Notes: generated by a model not told the origin, from the sequence alone. A stretch of DNA of 45,551 nucleotides from an uncultured Bacteroidales bacterium (GCA_902799555.1 CADCBB010000002.1:1-45551); one strand, 5' to 3'; positions 26,221 to 33,710 are shown, numbered from the stretch's first letter. Numbers and translations: made by a program.

Positions 26221-26252
26221 CAAAGATACAACAATTTTTCCACATATGCAAA
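26221..26252 (-). promoter_or_regulatory. Promoter of the rfbA-lpxB operon
   Basis: Minus strand TTTG (26252-26249), 20 nt, TATCTTTG (26228-26221). No other promoter of this type is visible within the six tightly spaced genes downstream. Confidence 0.85.
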
Positions 26253-26541
26253 TAAATGTGTAATTTTTTACTTTAATGTGTATTTTTTAGTTAAAGAATC
26301 CTTTTTCATGGGGAACCATAATAAAAAAGAGCCTCTCACTGGAATGATTAACTCGACTTTCATGAATTACACATTTAACATTACACATTAAACATCTTTT
26401 AGCACTAGCGAACGTTCGCATCTCGTTCGCATTACGGACATCTACGGTGGGTGCTTTTTCCGGTCTTGGAGGTTATAGGAGGAATACCCTAAGTAGAGTA
26501 AGTCTAATATATGTAATAATATTAGACCTACTTAGTGGTTC
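26253..26541. other. Intergenic region with repeats, no gene
   Basis: The gap holds a four-copy heptamer array (26366-26393), a GCGAACGTTCGC palindrome with a nearby second GTTCGCAT (about 26406-26431), and the left part of a large inverted repeat (26471-26549). A 67-codon frame at 26188-26391 starts inside the rfbA leader and has no family resemblance. Confidence 0.6.
26366..26393. repeat. Heptamer array ATTACAC/ATTAAAC x4
   Basis: ATTACAC, ATTTAAC, ATTACAC and ATTAAAC follow head to tail in intergenic DNA. Confidence 0.95.
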
Positions 26542-26549
26542 CTATAACC
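26471..26549. repeat. Large nested inverted repeat
   Basis: Three perfect arm pairs nest with small internal loops: 26471-26480 with 26540-26549 (10 bp), 26489-26496 with 26528-26535 (8 bp), and 26502-26510 with 26519-26527 (9 bp). It overlaps the stop codon of the 26542-26769 ORF. No T-run follows, so it is not a standard terminator. Confidence 0.85.
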
Positions 26550-26769
26550 GTCCAAAATCCAACTGTGGTTCGTACATATTTTCACCCGGTAGATAATATA
26601 CTTCACGGTCAGAAACAACGCGTTTAGTAAGTATACCTTCATGTAAAGCGGCACTTAAGAGTGCTCCATAATCCTCATCTCGCGTGATGCGATAGCGCAT
26701 CCTTACCTGCGCCTTCAGTGCATCACGTTGCGCATGTCTCTGCGCCTCGTCTTGTTTATCTTTTGTCAT
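26542..26769 (-). CDS. Hypothetical 75-residue protein
   Basis: A short hydrophilic protein beginning MTKDKQDEAQRH, rich in Arg/Lys in the first half and ending PQLDFGRL. It is not recognised. The frame stays open to an ATG at 26829, but that ATG lies in a duplicated non-coding block also present at 28255, so the start at 26769 is preferred. An 8-bp inverted repeat (26779-26786 with 26819-26826) lies just upstream. No Bacteroidetes promoter was found directly before it. It could be a small DNA-binding or stress protein, but nothing in the sequence proves it. Confidence 0.45.
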   Translation of the reverse strand: MTKDKQDEAQRHAQRDALKAQVRMRYRITRDEDYGALLSAALHEGILTKRVVSDREVYYLPGENMYEPQLDFGRL

Positions 26770-26819
26770 GTAAGAACACCGGAGACGGAAAGCCCGTGGA
26801 CAACGTGTCCGCGAGTGTG

Positions 26820-26912
26820 TCTCCGGCATACTTACGCAAAAAAGAGACGGTAACCCGCATGGATTACCGCCTCGATTGATATAGATTGCCTAACGGCTAT
26901 GAACGTACAGGG
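26820..26912. repeat. Copy A of a ~92-bp direct repeat
   Basis: Nearly identical to 28255-28346, with roughly six to eight differences by eye. It includes an intrinsic terminator and a conserved flank. The two copies bracket the DUF1016 gene and its promoter. Confidence 0.92.
26838..26873 (-). terminator. Terminator of the DUF1016 gene
   Basis: Stem GAG-CGGTAA with TTACCG-CTC (one internal mismatch) followed on the minus strand by TTTTTT. The identical hairpin ends the surface-protein unit at 28273-28308. Confidence 0.85.
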
Positions 26913-26951
26913 ATGAGAAAGAGGAATATTTACCCTTTCTTGTATGATATA

Positions 26952-26994
26952 TTATACAAATTTGGTTGTATTTTGTATAGTCCGTTATACAAAT
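26952..26994. repeat. Three TATACAAA motifs after the DUF1016 gene
   Basis: TTATACAAAT occurs directly at 26952 and 26985, and its inverse TTTGTATA at 26972. The region is the 3' untranslated part of the nuclease transcript. It could be an operator, but no promoter is paired with it. Confidence 0.5.
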
Positions 26995-27018
26995 CCGCTG
27001 AAAAGGTACGGTTGAGAA

Positions 27019-28173
27019 TCAGCTTAGGTCTGTATCTTGCATGAGTTCATTAAGTCCATTTGTGTTAGGCAAAATACGGTTGTACACATCGGGTGCATCC
27101 TCTCCCAAACGGAATGTAGCCACACCCATTGGTTTGTTATAATCGCGTATAGCTAACTCGACAACCGTTCTATCCATTTCACGACACAGGATTAATCCGA
27201 TAGATGGATTCTCATGAGGTTTCCGTACTTGCTCGTCCAAGACAGACAAATAGAAACTGAGTTGTCCAAGATGGGCCGGTTTGAAACGGCAATCCTTCAA
27301 TTCGACAGCCACCAGACAATTCAATTGACGATTAAAGAATAACAAGTCGATGAATTTTTCTTCACCTCCGATCACCATACGATAGTATGGTTGAATGAAT
27401 ATAAAATCATTACCGAAGCGTAAGATGAAGTCACGGATATTCTCAACAATTTTAGAAGTTAAAACGGGTTCATTACGTTCTTCTTCATTCTCATAGAGAT
27501 CTTCTGCATTGATAAAATTGAGCAGATAATTCTCCTTAAACGCTTTGAGTGTTCTTATCGCCAAGCGTGTGTCAGAAATCGTTTCTGTGAAATTAGAGGG
27601 AAGAGAACCTCGATTCTTGTACAAGTCCTGTTTGATAAAATCCTCTAAGGCATATTTGTTCCATGCCCGGGAAGCACACATATGGATATAGAAAGCACGC
27701 TCTTCCAAGTCTTTTACTTTACGTAAGATGATGACATGATGCGTGAATGGAACACGAAGAAAATCAGTCCAATTCAATTCGTCACCCAGCGGTTGACGAA
27801 TTTGAACAAGCAGTTCCGTTTCGTCAATAGGCAATTCGTCAACTGCCGGTTGACGATTTACATATTCGCACCATTCTTCGTAGAATGTACGCATGTTCTT
27901 AAGGCTCGTTTCTCCAAAACCGGTAAGACCGGGCATCTCTTTCTGTAACTGGTCACTGATTGTCTTCAGCGCCCCTGTGCCCCAGAAATGATGACGCGTA
28001 TTCTCGGAAATATACTGTCCTATACCATAGTACAAAGAAAGTACCTCATTATTGACATGCTGCAACGAACGAGCTTGGCTACGTTGAATGGCTCCTTTAA
28101 TAACCTGAACGGCTTGCTGCAAATCGGTCGTTAGAATCATATTTGTTGCCTGATGCTTCTGAATCTCTGACAT
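27019..28173 (-). CDS. DUF1016 / YhcG-type PDDEXK nuclease
   Basis: A 384-residue protein with an N-terminal DUF1016_N helical domain (GTGALKTISDQLQKEMPGL, typical ISWTHH-like PFTHHVIILRKVKD) and a C-terminal restriction-endonuclease-like domain. Putative catalytic residues are the Asp of KFIDLLFF and the Glu and Lys of VAVELK (about 290-292). Family members are found with defence or mobile DNA; their cellular job is unsettled. ATG at 28173 is preferred to a GTG two codons upstream. It has its own promoter (28199-28230) and terminator, and the whole unit is bracketed by a ~92-bp direct repeat. A repeat-rich stretch at about residues 106-127 interrupts the N-terminal domain. Confidence 0.93.
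   Translation of the reverse strand: MSEIQKHQATNMILTTDLQQAVQVIKGAIQRSQARSLQHVNNEVLSLYYGIGQYISENTRHHFWGTGALKTISDQLQKEMPGLTGFGETSLKNMRTFYEEWCEYVNRQPAVDELPIDETELLVQIRQPLGDELNWTDFLRVPFTHHVIILRKVKDLEERAFYIHMCASRAWNKYALEDFIKQDLYKNRGSLPSNFTETISDTRLAIRTLKAFKENYLLNFINAEDLYENEEERNEPVLTSKIVENIRDFILRFGNDFIFIQPYYRMVIGGEEKFIDLLFFNRQLNCLVAVELKDCRFKPAHLGQLSFYLSVLDEQVRKPHENPSIGLILCREMDRTVVELAIRDYNKPMGVATFRLGEDAPDVYNRILPNTNGLNELMQDTDLS
27792..27855 (-). repeat. GTTGACG/CGTCAAC cluster in the nuclease gene
   Basis: GTTGACG at 27792 and 27849, CGTCAAT at 27822 and CGTCAAC at 27837; the last pair forms a perfect 7-bp hairpin (27837-27855). All spacings are multiples of three, so the frame is kept. Confidence 0.75.
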
Positions 28174-28198
28174 GGTCACATATTTTAAAATCCCGCTG

Positions 28199-28230
28199 CA
28201 AAATTACAATATTTCTTTGATATATGCAAA
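28199..28230 (-). promoter_or_regulatory. Promoter of the DUF1016 gene
   Basis: Minus strand TTTG (28230-28227), 20 nt, TAATTTTG (28206-28199), about 25 nt before the ATG. Confidence 0.85.
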
Positions 28231-28254
28231 TTATTCCGAAGATTTTTGTGATCT

Positions 28255-28346
28255 TCTCCGGCATACTTGTGCAAAAAAGAGACGGTAACCCGCATGGATT
28301 ACCGCCTCGATTGATATAGATAGCCTAAGGGCTATGAATGACAGGG
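28255..28346. repeat. Copy B of the ~92-bp direct repeat
   Basis: Matches 26820-26912. This copy has an intact extra hairpin (ATAGCC, loop, GGCTAT at about 28319-28334) that is imperfect in copy A. Confidence 0.92.
28273..28308 (-). terminator. Terminator of the surface-protein unit
   Basis: Same stem and T-run as at 26838-26873. It lies just beyond the small glycine-rich ORF. Confidence 0.85.
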
Positions 28347-28349
28347 GAT

Positions 28350-28481
28350 TTAGATACCGCTGCCGGGATCGCCGCCAATGGGGTCACCGCTAAAGCCGGG
28401 ATTGGGGCTTCCGGCAAGAACCATCGATTGCAATGCAATAGACGCTACGTTTACTTCCGGTTGAAAATATGTCTTTTTCAT
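28350..28481 (-). CDS. Small glycine/proline-rich peptide
   Basis: A 43-residue frame starting MKKTYFQPEVNVASIALQ and ending in a Gly/Pro/Asp-rich tail. This matches a kind of small Bacteroidetes protein often annotated just downstream of large exported proteins (MKK-Y--PE--V at the start, a hydrophobic LQSMVLA patch, a Gly-rich end); I know of no assigned function. It lies 26 nt after the surface-protein stop and before their common terminator, so it is co-transcribed. Confidence 0.65.
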   Translation of the reverse strand: MKKTYFQPEVNVASIALQSMVLAGSPNPGFSGDPIGGDPGSGI

Positions 28482-28507
28482 AATAATTCTTATTTGTAAA
28501 TTGTGAA

Positions 28508-31288
28508 TTACTTTACAATCTGACCTTGTGCATTGTAGCGCACGTCATTCTTGATAATAATGAGTTGTCCGTTCACAATGACTTTGGTGCTCTGATTTGC
28601 GCTTTGTGCATTCTCTACACCGGTAGCCACGTTCTTACCCTCCACAATGCGTGCGGGCATGCCGCGGTATTTAGGAGCATTGCCCGGAGTCGAAGACTCT
28701 ACATCCACATAGAAATATGCACGGAACGGCTTGAGCGGGTTGCTGGTGTTCGGCCAGAAGAGTTGGTTGTTCTGTCCGAGGAACAGATAACCGCCTTGGA
28801 AGTTGAGACCGTTCGGCATCACGAACGGAGTGAAGGTACCCTTGAAGGTCACGCCGTCTAAGGTGACAGCCATATTGTCAAGAAGCGCATTGTTGATGGT
28901 TACGTCCTCAAAATGCAGGTCATCCAGTTGCGAAGCCGCGCTGTATTTCACGAAGTACGGACGACCGGCTACAACAGCATTCACCGGATCGCCGACAGAC
29001 AGGTTGAGGGTCGTACCTTCTACGCTTGCGCCGGTGAACTCACGGATCTCTACGCCGTTGAGCGAGCTGGCAGCAATCTGCGCAGCGTTCATGTCGAACG
29101 GCAGGCAGAGGGTGTTGTACATGTTATTCAGTACAGGACGGTCAATAATCAGTTCGTCAATCGTCTGTCCGTCATAGGTCGACAGGAAGGTCTCTACCTC
29201 CGAAACGTTGTTCAGATCACCGATAACAACTGCCGGTTGCGGTTGCGGAGCGGGATCGGGAGCAATGTCGCTGACGAGGCGCACGGCTTCACCGGTGACG
29301 CGGTTGTAGTTGTACGCGGGCAAGAGAAGAGACTCATTGAAGGCCAAGTACCACGCGTATTCCGCGCCATCAGGCGAAGCGGACCAGTAGTTAGCGAACA
29401 TGCCTACATGTTCGACAGACGTACCGAGGCGGTAGCCTGCAGCAGGCAAGAAGACAGCACCGTGAGCCTCGAAATCACTTGACCATATAGCAGCGTCAAA
29501 GGTGTTGGAGGTGAAGGCAGCGTCATCAGTGTTAGCGCTCGCGAGGGCGTGATAAGATTCGCTCCAATCATCCGGCAGAATGATCAAACCGGTCTTGTAG
29601 GCCACAGTGGCTTTAGCATAACGCACACCACTGGTGGTGGTTCGGGTGTTCAACAGATAAGTCCACTCAGCACTCGTCAGCGTACGCCAACCCTCGCCGA
29701 GCGAGGCAATCAGATCCGGGTTGCTGCCCCAATCCACAAAGTCACCGCTGTAGATAGAGTTGGATCGGCTGTTATTGATACCATATTTGGTGGTAGCGGT
29801 GCTCCAGCCGAACAGATCGACTGTACCGTTAGCGGAGACCGTACCGTTGCCGTTGATGGCTGTGTTGGCGGTAGCATTACCGACAAAGGTCAGCTGGTCA
29901 GCTGCGAAAGCCCAAGTCCAGGTTGTACCGTTATCAGCGGTAGTAGCCTGCAAGTTTCCCTTGGAGAAGCAAACGACTTTGTCGTCTGCAACGGAGAACT
30001 TACCATTCAGCTTGATTTCCGGATTAGACGGTTCGGGAGTTTCCGTACCGATAAGGCGTAACTCGCAAAGCTGCATTACATTAGCGCCCTGATTTGCAAA
30101 CACTTCAAAGCGGAAATATTTGTACGAACCCGATTGATCCACAAAGAACTTGTAGTCTTTGAAACTTTTATTTTTCATAGTGACATCATTGGTCACAGTA
30201 GCGATCGTGGTCCATGCGTCATCGGCATTGAGTTTGGCTTTGAGGAGCCAATTTCTCGGGTTACGTCCGTGCTCATTGCCGGTGTCATTACCGGTAGTCA
30301 GAATGTAACCGGTCGGATTAAGGGCTGCACTTGCCTCGAAATCTATCCACCAGCAAGCATCACCGGTCTCGCCCATCGGAACGCTCTTATAACTATTGTC
30401 GGCACACCATTTTGTCCAATCCGAGCTAATAAACTTGTTATCTACCAGATTGGCAGAACCTTCATTAGTAAATCCGCCCGAACCTGCCGTTGCCGTGAAG
30501 CCTGCGAAAATGTCTCCTTCCGGAACCAACTTTAAAGCAATCGTAGCATCGATGGTTACGTCAGCTGCCGGCATCTTGAAGCTATATGCACCGGTCTCGG
30601 GATTGAGCGTTGCGTCGATTGTATATATAGTACCCAACTGACCTACTACAACCGCATAGGTAGCCGAGAATTCCGTGATCTCACATTCCTCATTCGGAGT
30701 AACGGTAACGGTTGTGCATTCTTCAGCAGAAGTTGCACTCAGCGTTACTTTGTCGGCATTGGCTGTGCCGTCTCTCAGCGCTACGGTGTAAGTCGGATCG
30801 GGCTCTTCACTGTCACCCTCAAAGTAGAACTCGATTCTTTTCACGTTTTCACCATGGAAATGAGATTCGTCTTTCACCAGGTCAACCGTCGAGGCATTGC
30901 CCGTCCAGATGACTTTCATGACATCCCAAGGATCTCCAACAACGTTCCAACCATTGCCGAGATTTGCATAATCCCATCCGCCGGGGCCTCTGAGCGTCAT
31001 CTCGATCTTTGTGAAGTTCTTGCCGAGGGTGTTGCTGAAGGTATAGCCGCCGGTTTCGTCAGTCATGAAATAGATGCCACTATGGCTTTCATCTCCTTCG
31101 TAACCCTCCCACCTAGCAATAATGTGGTCGGCATTAGCACTCAGCGTGACGCCCTCCTTTGAATAGGATTCGTAAGTGCCATAAACCTCAAGGTCACTGA
31201 TGTTGCAGCTTTTCCAAGTGACTTTTGCGTTCATCAGCCCTACGCTTGCCGCGAGGGCGAGAAGAAATGTAAAAATCTTTTTTCTCAT
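28508..31288 (-). CDS. Large exported multidomain surface protein
   Basis: A 926-residue protein with a signal peptide (cleavage near GLMNA, residue 21). Visible parts: an N-terminal strand-rich domain; a repeat-like linker; a discoidin/F5-8-like jelly-roll at about 265-415 (WWIDFEA, RNWLLKAKLN, YFRFEVF, LCELRLIG); a domain beginning GKFSVADDKVVCFSKGNLQ and closing YWSASPDG-AVRLV, a module common in Bacteroidales surface proteins (about 425-685); and a C-terminal region ending NGQLIIIKNDVRYNAQGQIVK-like, which resembles a type IX secretion sorting tail. No hydrolase motif was seen. Adhesin or carbohydrate binding is likely but inferred. The leader upstream contains a C9 tract and a hairpin. 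Confidence 0.82.
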   Translation of the reverse strand: MRKKIFTFLLALAASVGLMNAKVTWKSCNISDLEVYGTYESYSKEGVTLSANADHIIARWEGYEGDESHSGIYFMTDETGGYTFSNTLGKNFTKIEMTLRGPGGWDYANLGNGWNVVGDPWDVMKVIWTGNASTVDLVKDESHFHGENVKRIEFYFEGDSEEPDPTYTVALRDGTANADKVTLSATSAEECTTVTVTPNEECEITEFSATYAVVVGQLGTIYTIDATLNPETGAYSFKMPAADVTIDATIALKLVPEGDIFAGFTATAGSGGFTNEGSANLVDNKFISSDWTKWCADNSYKSVPMGETGDACWWIDFEASAALNPTGYILTTGNDTGNEHGRNPRNWLLKAKLNADDAWTTIATVTNDVTMKNKSFKDYKFFVDQSGSYKYFRFEVFANQGANVMQLCELRLIGTETPEPSNPEIKLNGKFSVADDKVVCFSKGNLQATTADNGTTWTWAFAADQLTFVGNATANTAINGNGTVSANGTVDLFGWSTATTKYGINNSRSNSIYSGDFVDWGSNPDLIASLGEGWRTLTSAEWTYLLNTRTTTSGVRYAKATVAYKTGLIILPDDWSESYHALASANTDDAAFTSNTFDAAIWSSDFEAHGAVFLPAAGYRLGTSVEHVGMFANYWSASPDGAEYAWYLAFNESLLLPAYNYNRVTGEAVRLVSDIAPDPAPQPQPAVVIGDLNNVSEVETFLSTYDGQTIDELIIDRPVLNNMYNTLCLPFDMNAAQIAASSLNGVEIREFTGASVEGTTLNLSVGDPVNAVVAGRPYFVKYSAASQLDDLHFEDVTINNALLDNMAVTLDGVTFKGTFTPFVMPNGLNFQGGYLFLGQNNQLFWPNTSNPLKPFRAYFYVDVESSTPGNAPKYRGMPARIVEGKNVATGVENAQSANQSTKVIVNGQLIIIKNDVRYNAQGQIVK

Positions 31289-31346
31289 AGATTTGAATTT
31301 TTAGTTAATAAATATGGTTAATTAGTTTGATTATTTCCATAAAAAT

Positions 31347-31381
31347 ATAAGCAGCACTCACAATTAGTGAGCACCGCTTAT
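31347..31381 (-). promoter_or_regulatory. Leader hairpin before the surface protein
   Basis: Outer arms ATAAGC/GCTTAT and inner arms CTCAC/GTGAG around an AATTA loop, followed on the minus strand by ATTTTTA. The stop codon of the leader ORF lies inside it. It could act as an attenuator. Confidence 0.5.
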
Positions 31382-31468
31382 GCGTTGCGAATTATGTCCT
31401 ATACCCATTAAGCCGCCATTCGCGACATGGGGGGGGGTAAAATTCAATATCGAATTACACATTTGCAT
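31364..31468 (-). CDS. Possible leader peptide with a C9 tract
   Basis: A 34-residue frame starting MQMCNSILNFTPPH lies entirely in the surface-protein leader, with its ATG about 20 nt after the predicted transcription start. Codons 11-14 are written by C9 (31437-31429). Its stop lies in the loop side of the leader hairpin. A gain or loss of one C would change where the leader frame ends. Whether it is translated is unknown. Confidence 0.3.
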   Translation of the reverse strand: MQMCNSILNFTPPHVANGGLMGIGHNSQRISGAH

Positions 31469-31489
31469 GATTCGTAAAAAAAAATCGCA

Positions 31490-31521
31490 CAAAATTACAA
31501 AAAAATATGCACATACGCAAT
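31490..31521 (-). promoter_or_regulatory. Promoter of the surface protein
   Basis: Minus strand ATTG (31521-31518), 20 nt, TAATTTTG (31497-31490). This gives an unusually long leader of about 195 nt before the ATG at 31288. Confidence 0.65.
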
Positions 31522-31613
31522 ACGTACGCGCATTTTTTTTACGCAGAGTATCTTTTTTATGTAATTTTTTATGAAAAGTCATATAATATGTGTCAATTTT
31601 TCCACATAAATGT

Positions 31614-31635
31614 AAAAAAACGCACCCGAAGATGC
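31614..31635 (-). terminator. Terminator with UUCG tetraloop
   Basis: On the minus strand GCATC-TTCG-GGTGC is followed by a seven-T run. It closes the short unit that starts at the promoter 31813-31845. Confidence 0.7.
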
Positions 31636-31649
31636 ATTTATTAGGCAGG

Positions 31650-31769
31650 TTAATACAAGAAACCGATAATCCATAGCGGGAGTTTGTGACCATACGGAAA
31701 TTCCATATCGTCAGCCAGAATGTACGAATTGGGCATAAATTTATGTTTTGTGCTTTCCACAACGAACAT
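31650..31769 (-). CDS. Candidate 39-residue small protein
   Basis: The frame starts MFVVESTKHKFMPNSYILAD and ends LPLWIIGFLY. A Bacteroidetes promoter precedes it by about 45 nt and an intrinsic terminator follows within about 15 nt, so this is a compact unit of roughly 190 nt. The product is not recognised. It might be a true small protein, the remnant of a larger gene, or an incidental frame in a small RNA. Confidence 0.4.
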   Translation of the reverse strand: MFVVESTKHKFMPNSYILADDMEFPYGHKLPLWIIGFLY

Positions 31770-31812
31770 ATATTAATTGCTCGTGTTTTTTACATTGAAC
31801 ACAAATCCGGTG

Positions 31813-31845
31813 CAAAGGTACTACTTTTTTTCTGAAATACGCAAA
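31813..31845 (-). promoter_or_regulatory. Promoter of the 39-codon unit
   Basis: Minus strand TTTG (31845-31842), 21 nt, TACCTTTG (31820-31813). The spacer contains ATTTCAGAAAAAA, also present in the promoter at 1972-2003. Confidence 0.65.
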
Positions 31846-32003
31846 TTTATTGCAAGAAAAAAATATTTTTTTTCAAAAAGTCCAAAATATTTGCTCTAAG
31901 AGATCGTTGTTTTTTCGACCTGAGCGACCACGAAATCGTGGGCGGTTTGCTCTACCTTGCTCGCGAAATCGAATAAAAAAAATACATTTTTCGCGACCAA
32001 GGT

Positions 32004-32035
32004 CTTGTGTATATCAAAAAAATGTTGTACCTTTG
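32004..32035 (+). promoter_or_regulatory. Promoter of the AbiE-type pair
   Basis: CTTG (32004-32007), 20 nt, TACCTTTG (32028-32035), about 57 nt before the ATG at 32093. Confidence 0.8.
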
Positions 32036-32092
32036 CAGCGTTTTTCGCAAATATAGATACAAATTAGCGAAAAAATATGGGTAAAAAATAGC

Positions 32093-32704
32093 ATGGGAAG
32101 TATTGATAATTCTATATTAACGAGCCTAAAAAAACGCGGCAGGGGTGTAGTGTTTACAAAGGACGATTATGCACACTATTCGAATCCCAAACGGGTGCAA
32201 AAAGCATTAGAGCAACTGGTGAATCAAGGTCTCGTGGTTCGGGTTGCTCGTGGGATATATTGCTACCCCAAAAAAGACAAGGTTTGGGGCACGGGTTATT
32301 TGCCACCTTCGTATGATGATATAGCCAATGCGATAGCGAAGAAAGAGCGGGCGAAGATCGTCCCGACGGGTGTTCATGCGTTGAACCGGTTAGGGCTATC
32401 GGAACAGCTACCGATGCGGTTCGTATATCTGACGAGCGGTCGGACAAGGAGTATAGAGTTGGCAGACGGTCACACGATGCAGTTTGTGCATACAGCCTTG
32501 CGGAATATAGCCTTTCAGAACCGGACAGCGATGCTGGTAACTTTTGCGCTGAAGGAGATTGGACGGGAACATCTGACGGAAGAGCAGAAGGCGCACGTTT
32601 TAGAACTGTTACAAAAAGAGGACAAACATGGCATTCAGCACGATTTGGCACTGATGCCGGATTGGGTACAAACAATCGTGATGGAGGCGATAGATAACAG
32701 GTAA
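32093..32704 (+). CDS. AbiEi-like antitoxin (DUF6088 type)
   Basis: A 203-residue protein with an N-terminal winged-helix region (KRGRGVVFTKDDYAHYSNPKRVQKALEQL-type) followed by the antitoxin body (GIYCYPKKDKVWG, VPTGVHALNRLGLSEQ, VYLTSGRTRSIEL). It matches the type IV toxin-antitoxin antitoxin/DUF6088 proteins, which repress their own promoter and block a nucleotidyltransferase toxin. The toxin-like gene follows 3 nt downstream. There is a clear promoter just upstream. Confidence 0.88.
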   Translation: MGSIDNSILTSLKKRGRGVVFTKDDYAHYSNPKRVQKALEQLVNQGLVVRVARGIYCYPKKDKVWGTGYLPPSYDDIANAIAKKERAKIVPTGVHALNRLGLSEQLPMRFVYLTSGRTRSIELADGHTMQFVHTALRNIAFQNRTAMLVTFALKEIGREHLTEEQKAHVLELLQKEDKHGIQHDLALMPDWVQTIVMEAIDNR

Positions 32705-32707
32705 ATT

Positions 32708-33710
32708 ATGGTAGCATTTTTGAAATACACAGACGAGCAGCGTCGTCAGGCCCTTTTGCTGACCGCTCAGAAAAAGGGATTGCCCGAGCCGATTATAGAG
32801 AAAGATTGGTGGGTGAGCCAAATATTGAACATCGTGTTTGATCTGGAGATTGCGGATCAGTTGGTATTCAAGGGAGGAACGAGTTTGAGCAAGGGATGGA
32901 ACCTAATAGAGCGTTTTTTCGGAGGATATTGACTTGGCTATCAATCCTGCTTATTTCGGAGTGACGGACCTGCCAACGAAGAAGCAGATCAAGAGTTTGC
33001 GCAAGCGTTCGTCGTTGTTTGTAGCTCAAGAGTTAGCCGGGTTGTTGCAGCAGGCGTTGGATGATGCTGGTTTATCGGGCGAGTGTCGGTTGGAAGTACA
33101 GCCGGATGGCGAGGGTGATGGTACGTATCCCGAACCGCGCGTGATTAGTCTGTATTACCGCAGTTTATACGAAGAGAGTTCGATATCGTACGTGCAGCCG
33201 ATTGTAAAATTGGAAGTGGGTGCTCGTTCGTTGATTGAGCCGACGGAGGAGATTGCATGCCGCAGTATGGTATCGGAAGTGCTGCCGGTTGAGGATTATA
33301 AGAATGTAGCAATCAGCGTTGCTGCTCCGCAAAAGACATTCTTGGAGAAGGTATTTCTGCTACATGAGTTGTTCTCTATCGAGCGCAAATCATTGTCTGC
33401 CAATCGCAGGAGTCGGCACTTGTATGACATAGAGCGAATGATGGATAAGCCGTTTGCAATAGCGGCTGTGAAAGATGATGCATTATGGGAGCATATCCGT
33501 CAGCATCGGATGGCTTTTACTGCAATGGCGGGAGTAGATTATAATGAACACATGCGCGCAGAGTTGTGCCTTACGCCGCCGGAACGGTGGATGCGTGAAT
33601 GGAAGGATGATTATCAGCGAATGAGCGGAACTATGATCTACGGAGAGAAGTTACCCTTTGAGCAATTAGTTGCGAGGATGAAGGAATTGGAGAAGCGTTT
33701 TCGGGAGTAA
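32708..33710 (+). pseudogene. AbiEii-like nucleotidyltransferase toxin, frameshifted
   Basis: Two frames together give one ~333-residue toxin of the AbiEii/AbiGii nucleotidyltransferase family. Part one (32708-32932) ends just after FKGGTSLSKGWNLIERFF; part two (from about 32920, first possible start TTG at 32934) continues DLAINPAYFG. The break is at T6 (32914-32919): with five Ts the frame reads ERFSEDIDLAINP, which restores the metal-binding Asp-x-Asp. So the active site is cut between its GS and DxD motifs. As written no full toxin is made unless slippage occurs. It could be a decayed gene, a phase-variable switch or a sequencing error in the homopolymer. Confidence 0.88.

Larger units (their letters stand above)
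31289..32092. other. AT-rich intergenic region with two divergent units
   Basis: From left to right: the surface-protein leader with a hairpin (31347-31381), a short leader ORF (31364-31468) containing a G9/C9 tract, the surface-protein promoter (31490-31521), a UUCG-type terminator (31614-31635), a 39-codon ORF (31650-31769) with its promoter (31813-31845), then the promoter of the AbiE-type pair (32004-32035). Longer open frames across this region cross promoters and terminators and were not accepted. Confidence 0.65.

Noticed and set aside
26188-26391. A 67-codon plus-strand frame before rfbA
   Set aside because: It covers the rfbA promoter and a repeat array and shows no protein-like features.
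31364-31762. A 132-codon minus-strand frame
   Set aside because: It begins with TTG and runs through an intrinsic terminator and the surface-protein promoter; its composition is that of translated AT-rich non-coding DNA.
32912-32921. Programmed -1 frameshifting at the T6 tract of the toxin
   Set aside because: T TTT TTC looks like a slippery heptamer, but the downstream frame needs a +1 shift, so the canonical mechanism gives the wrong frame.
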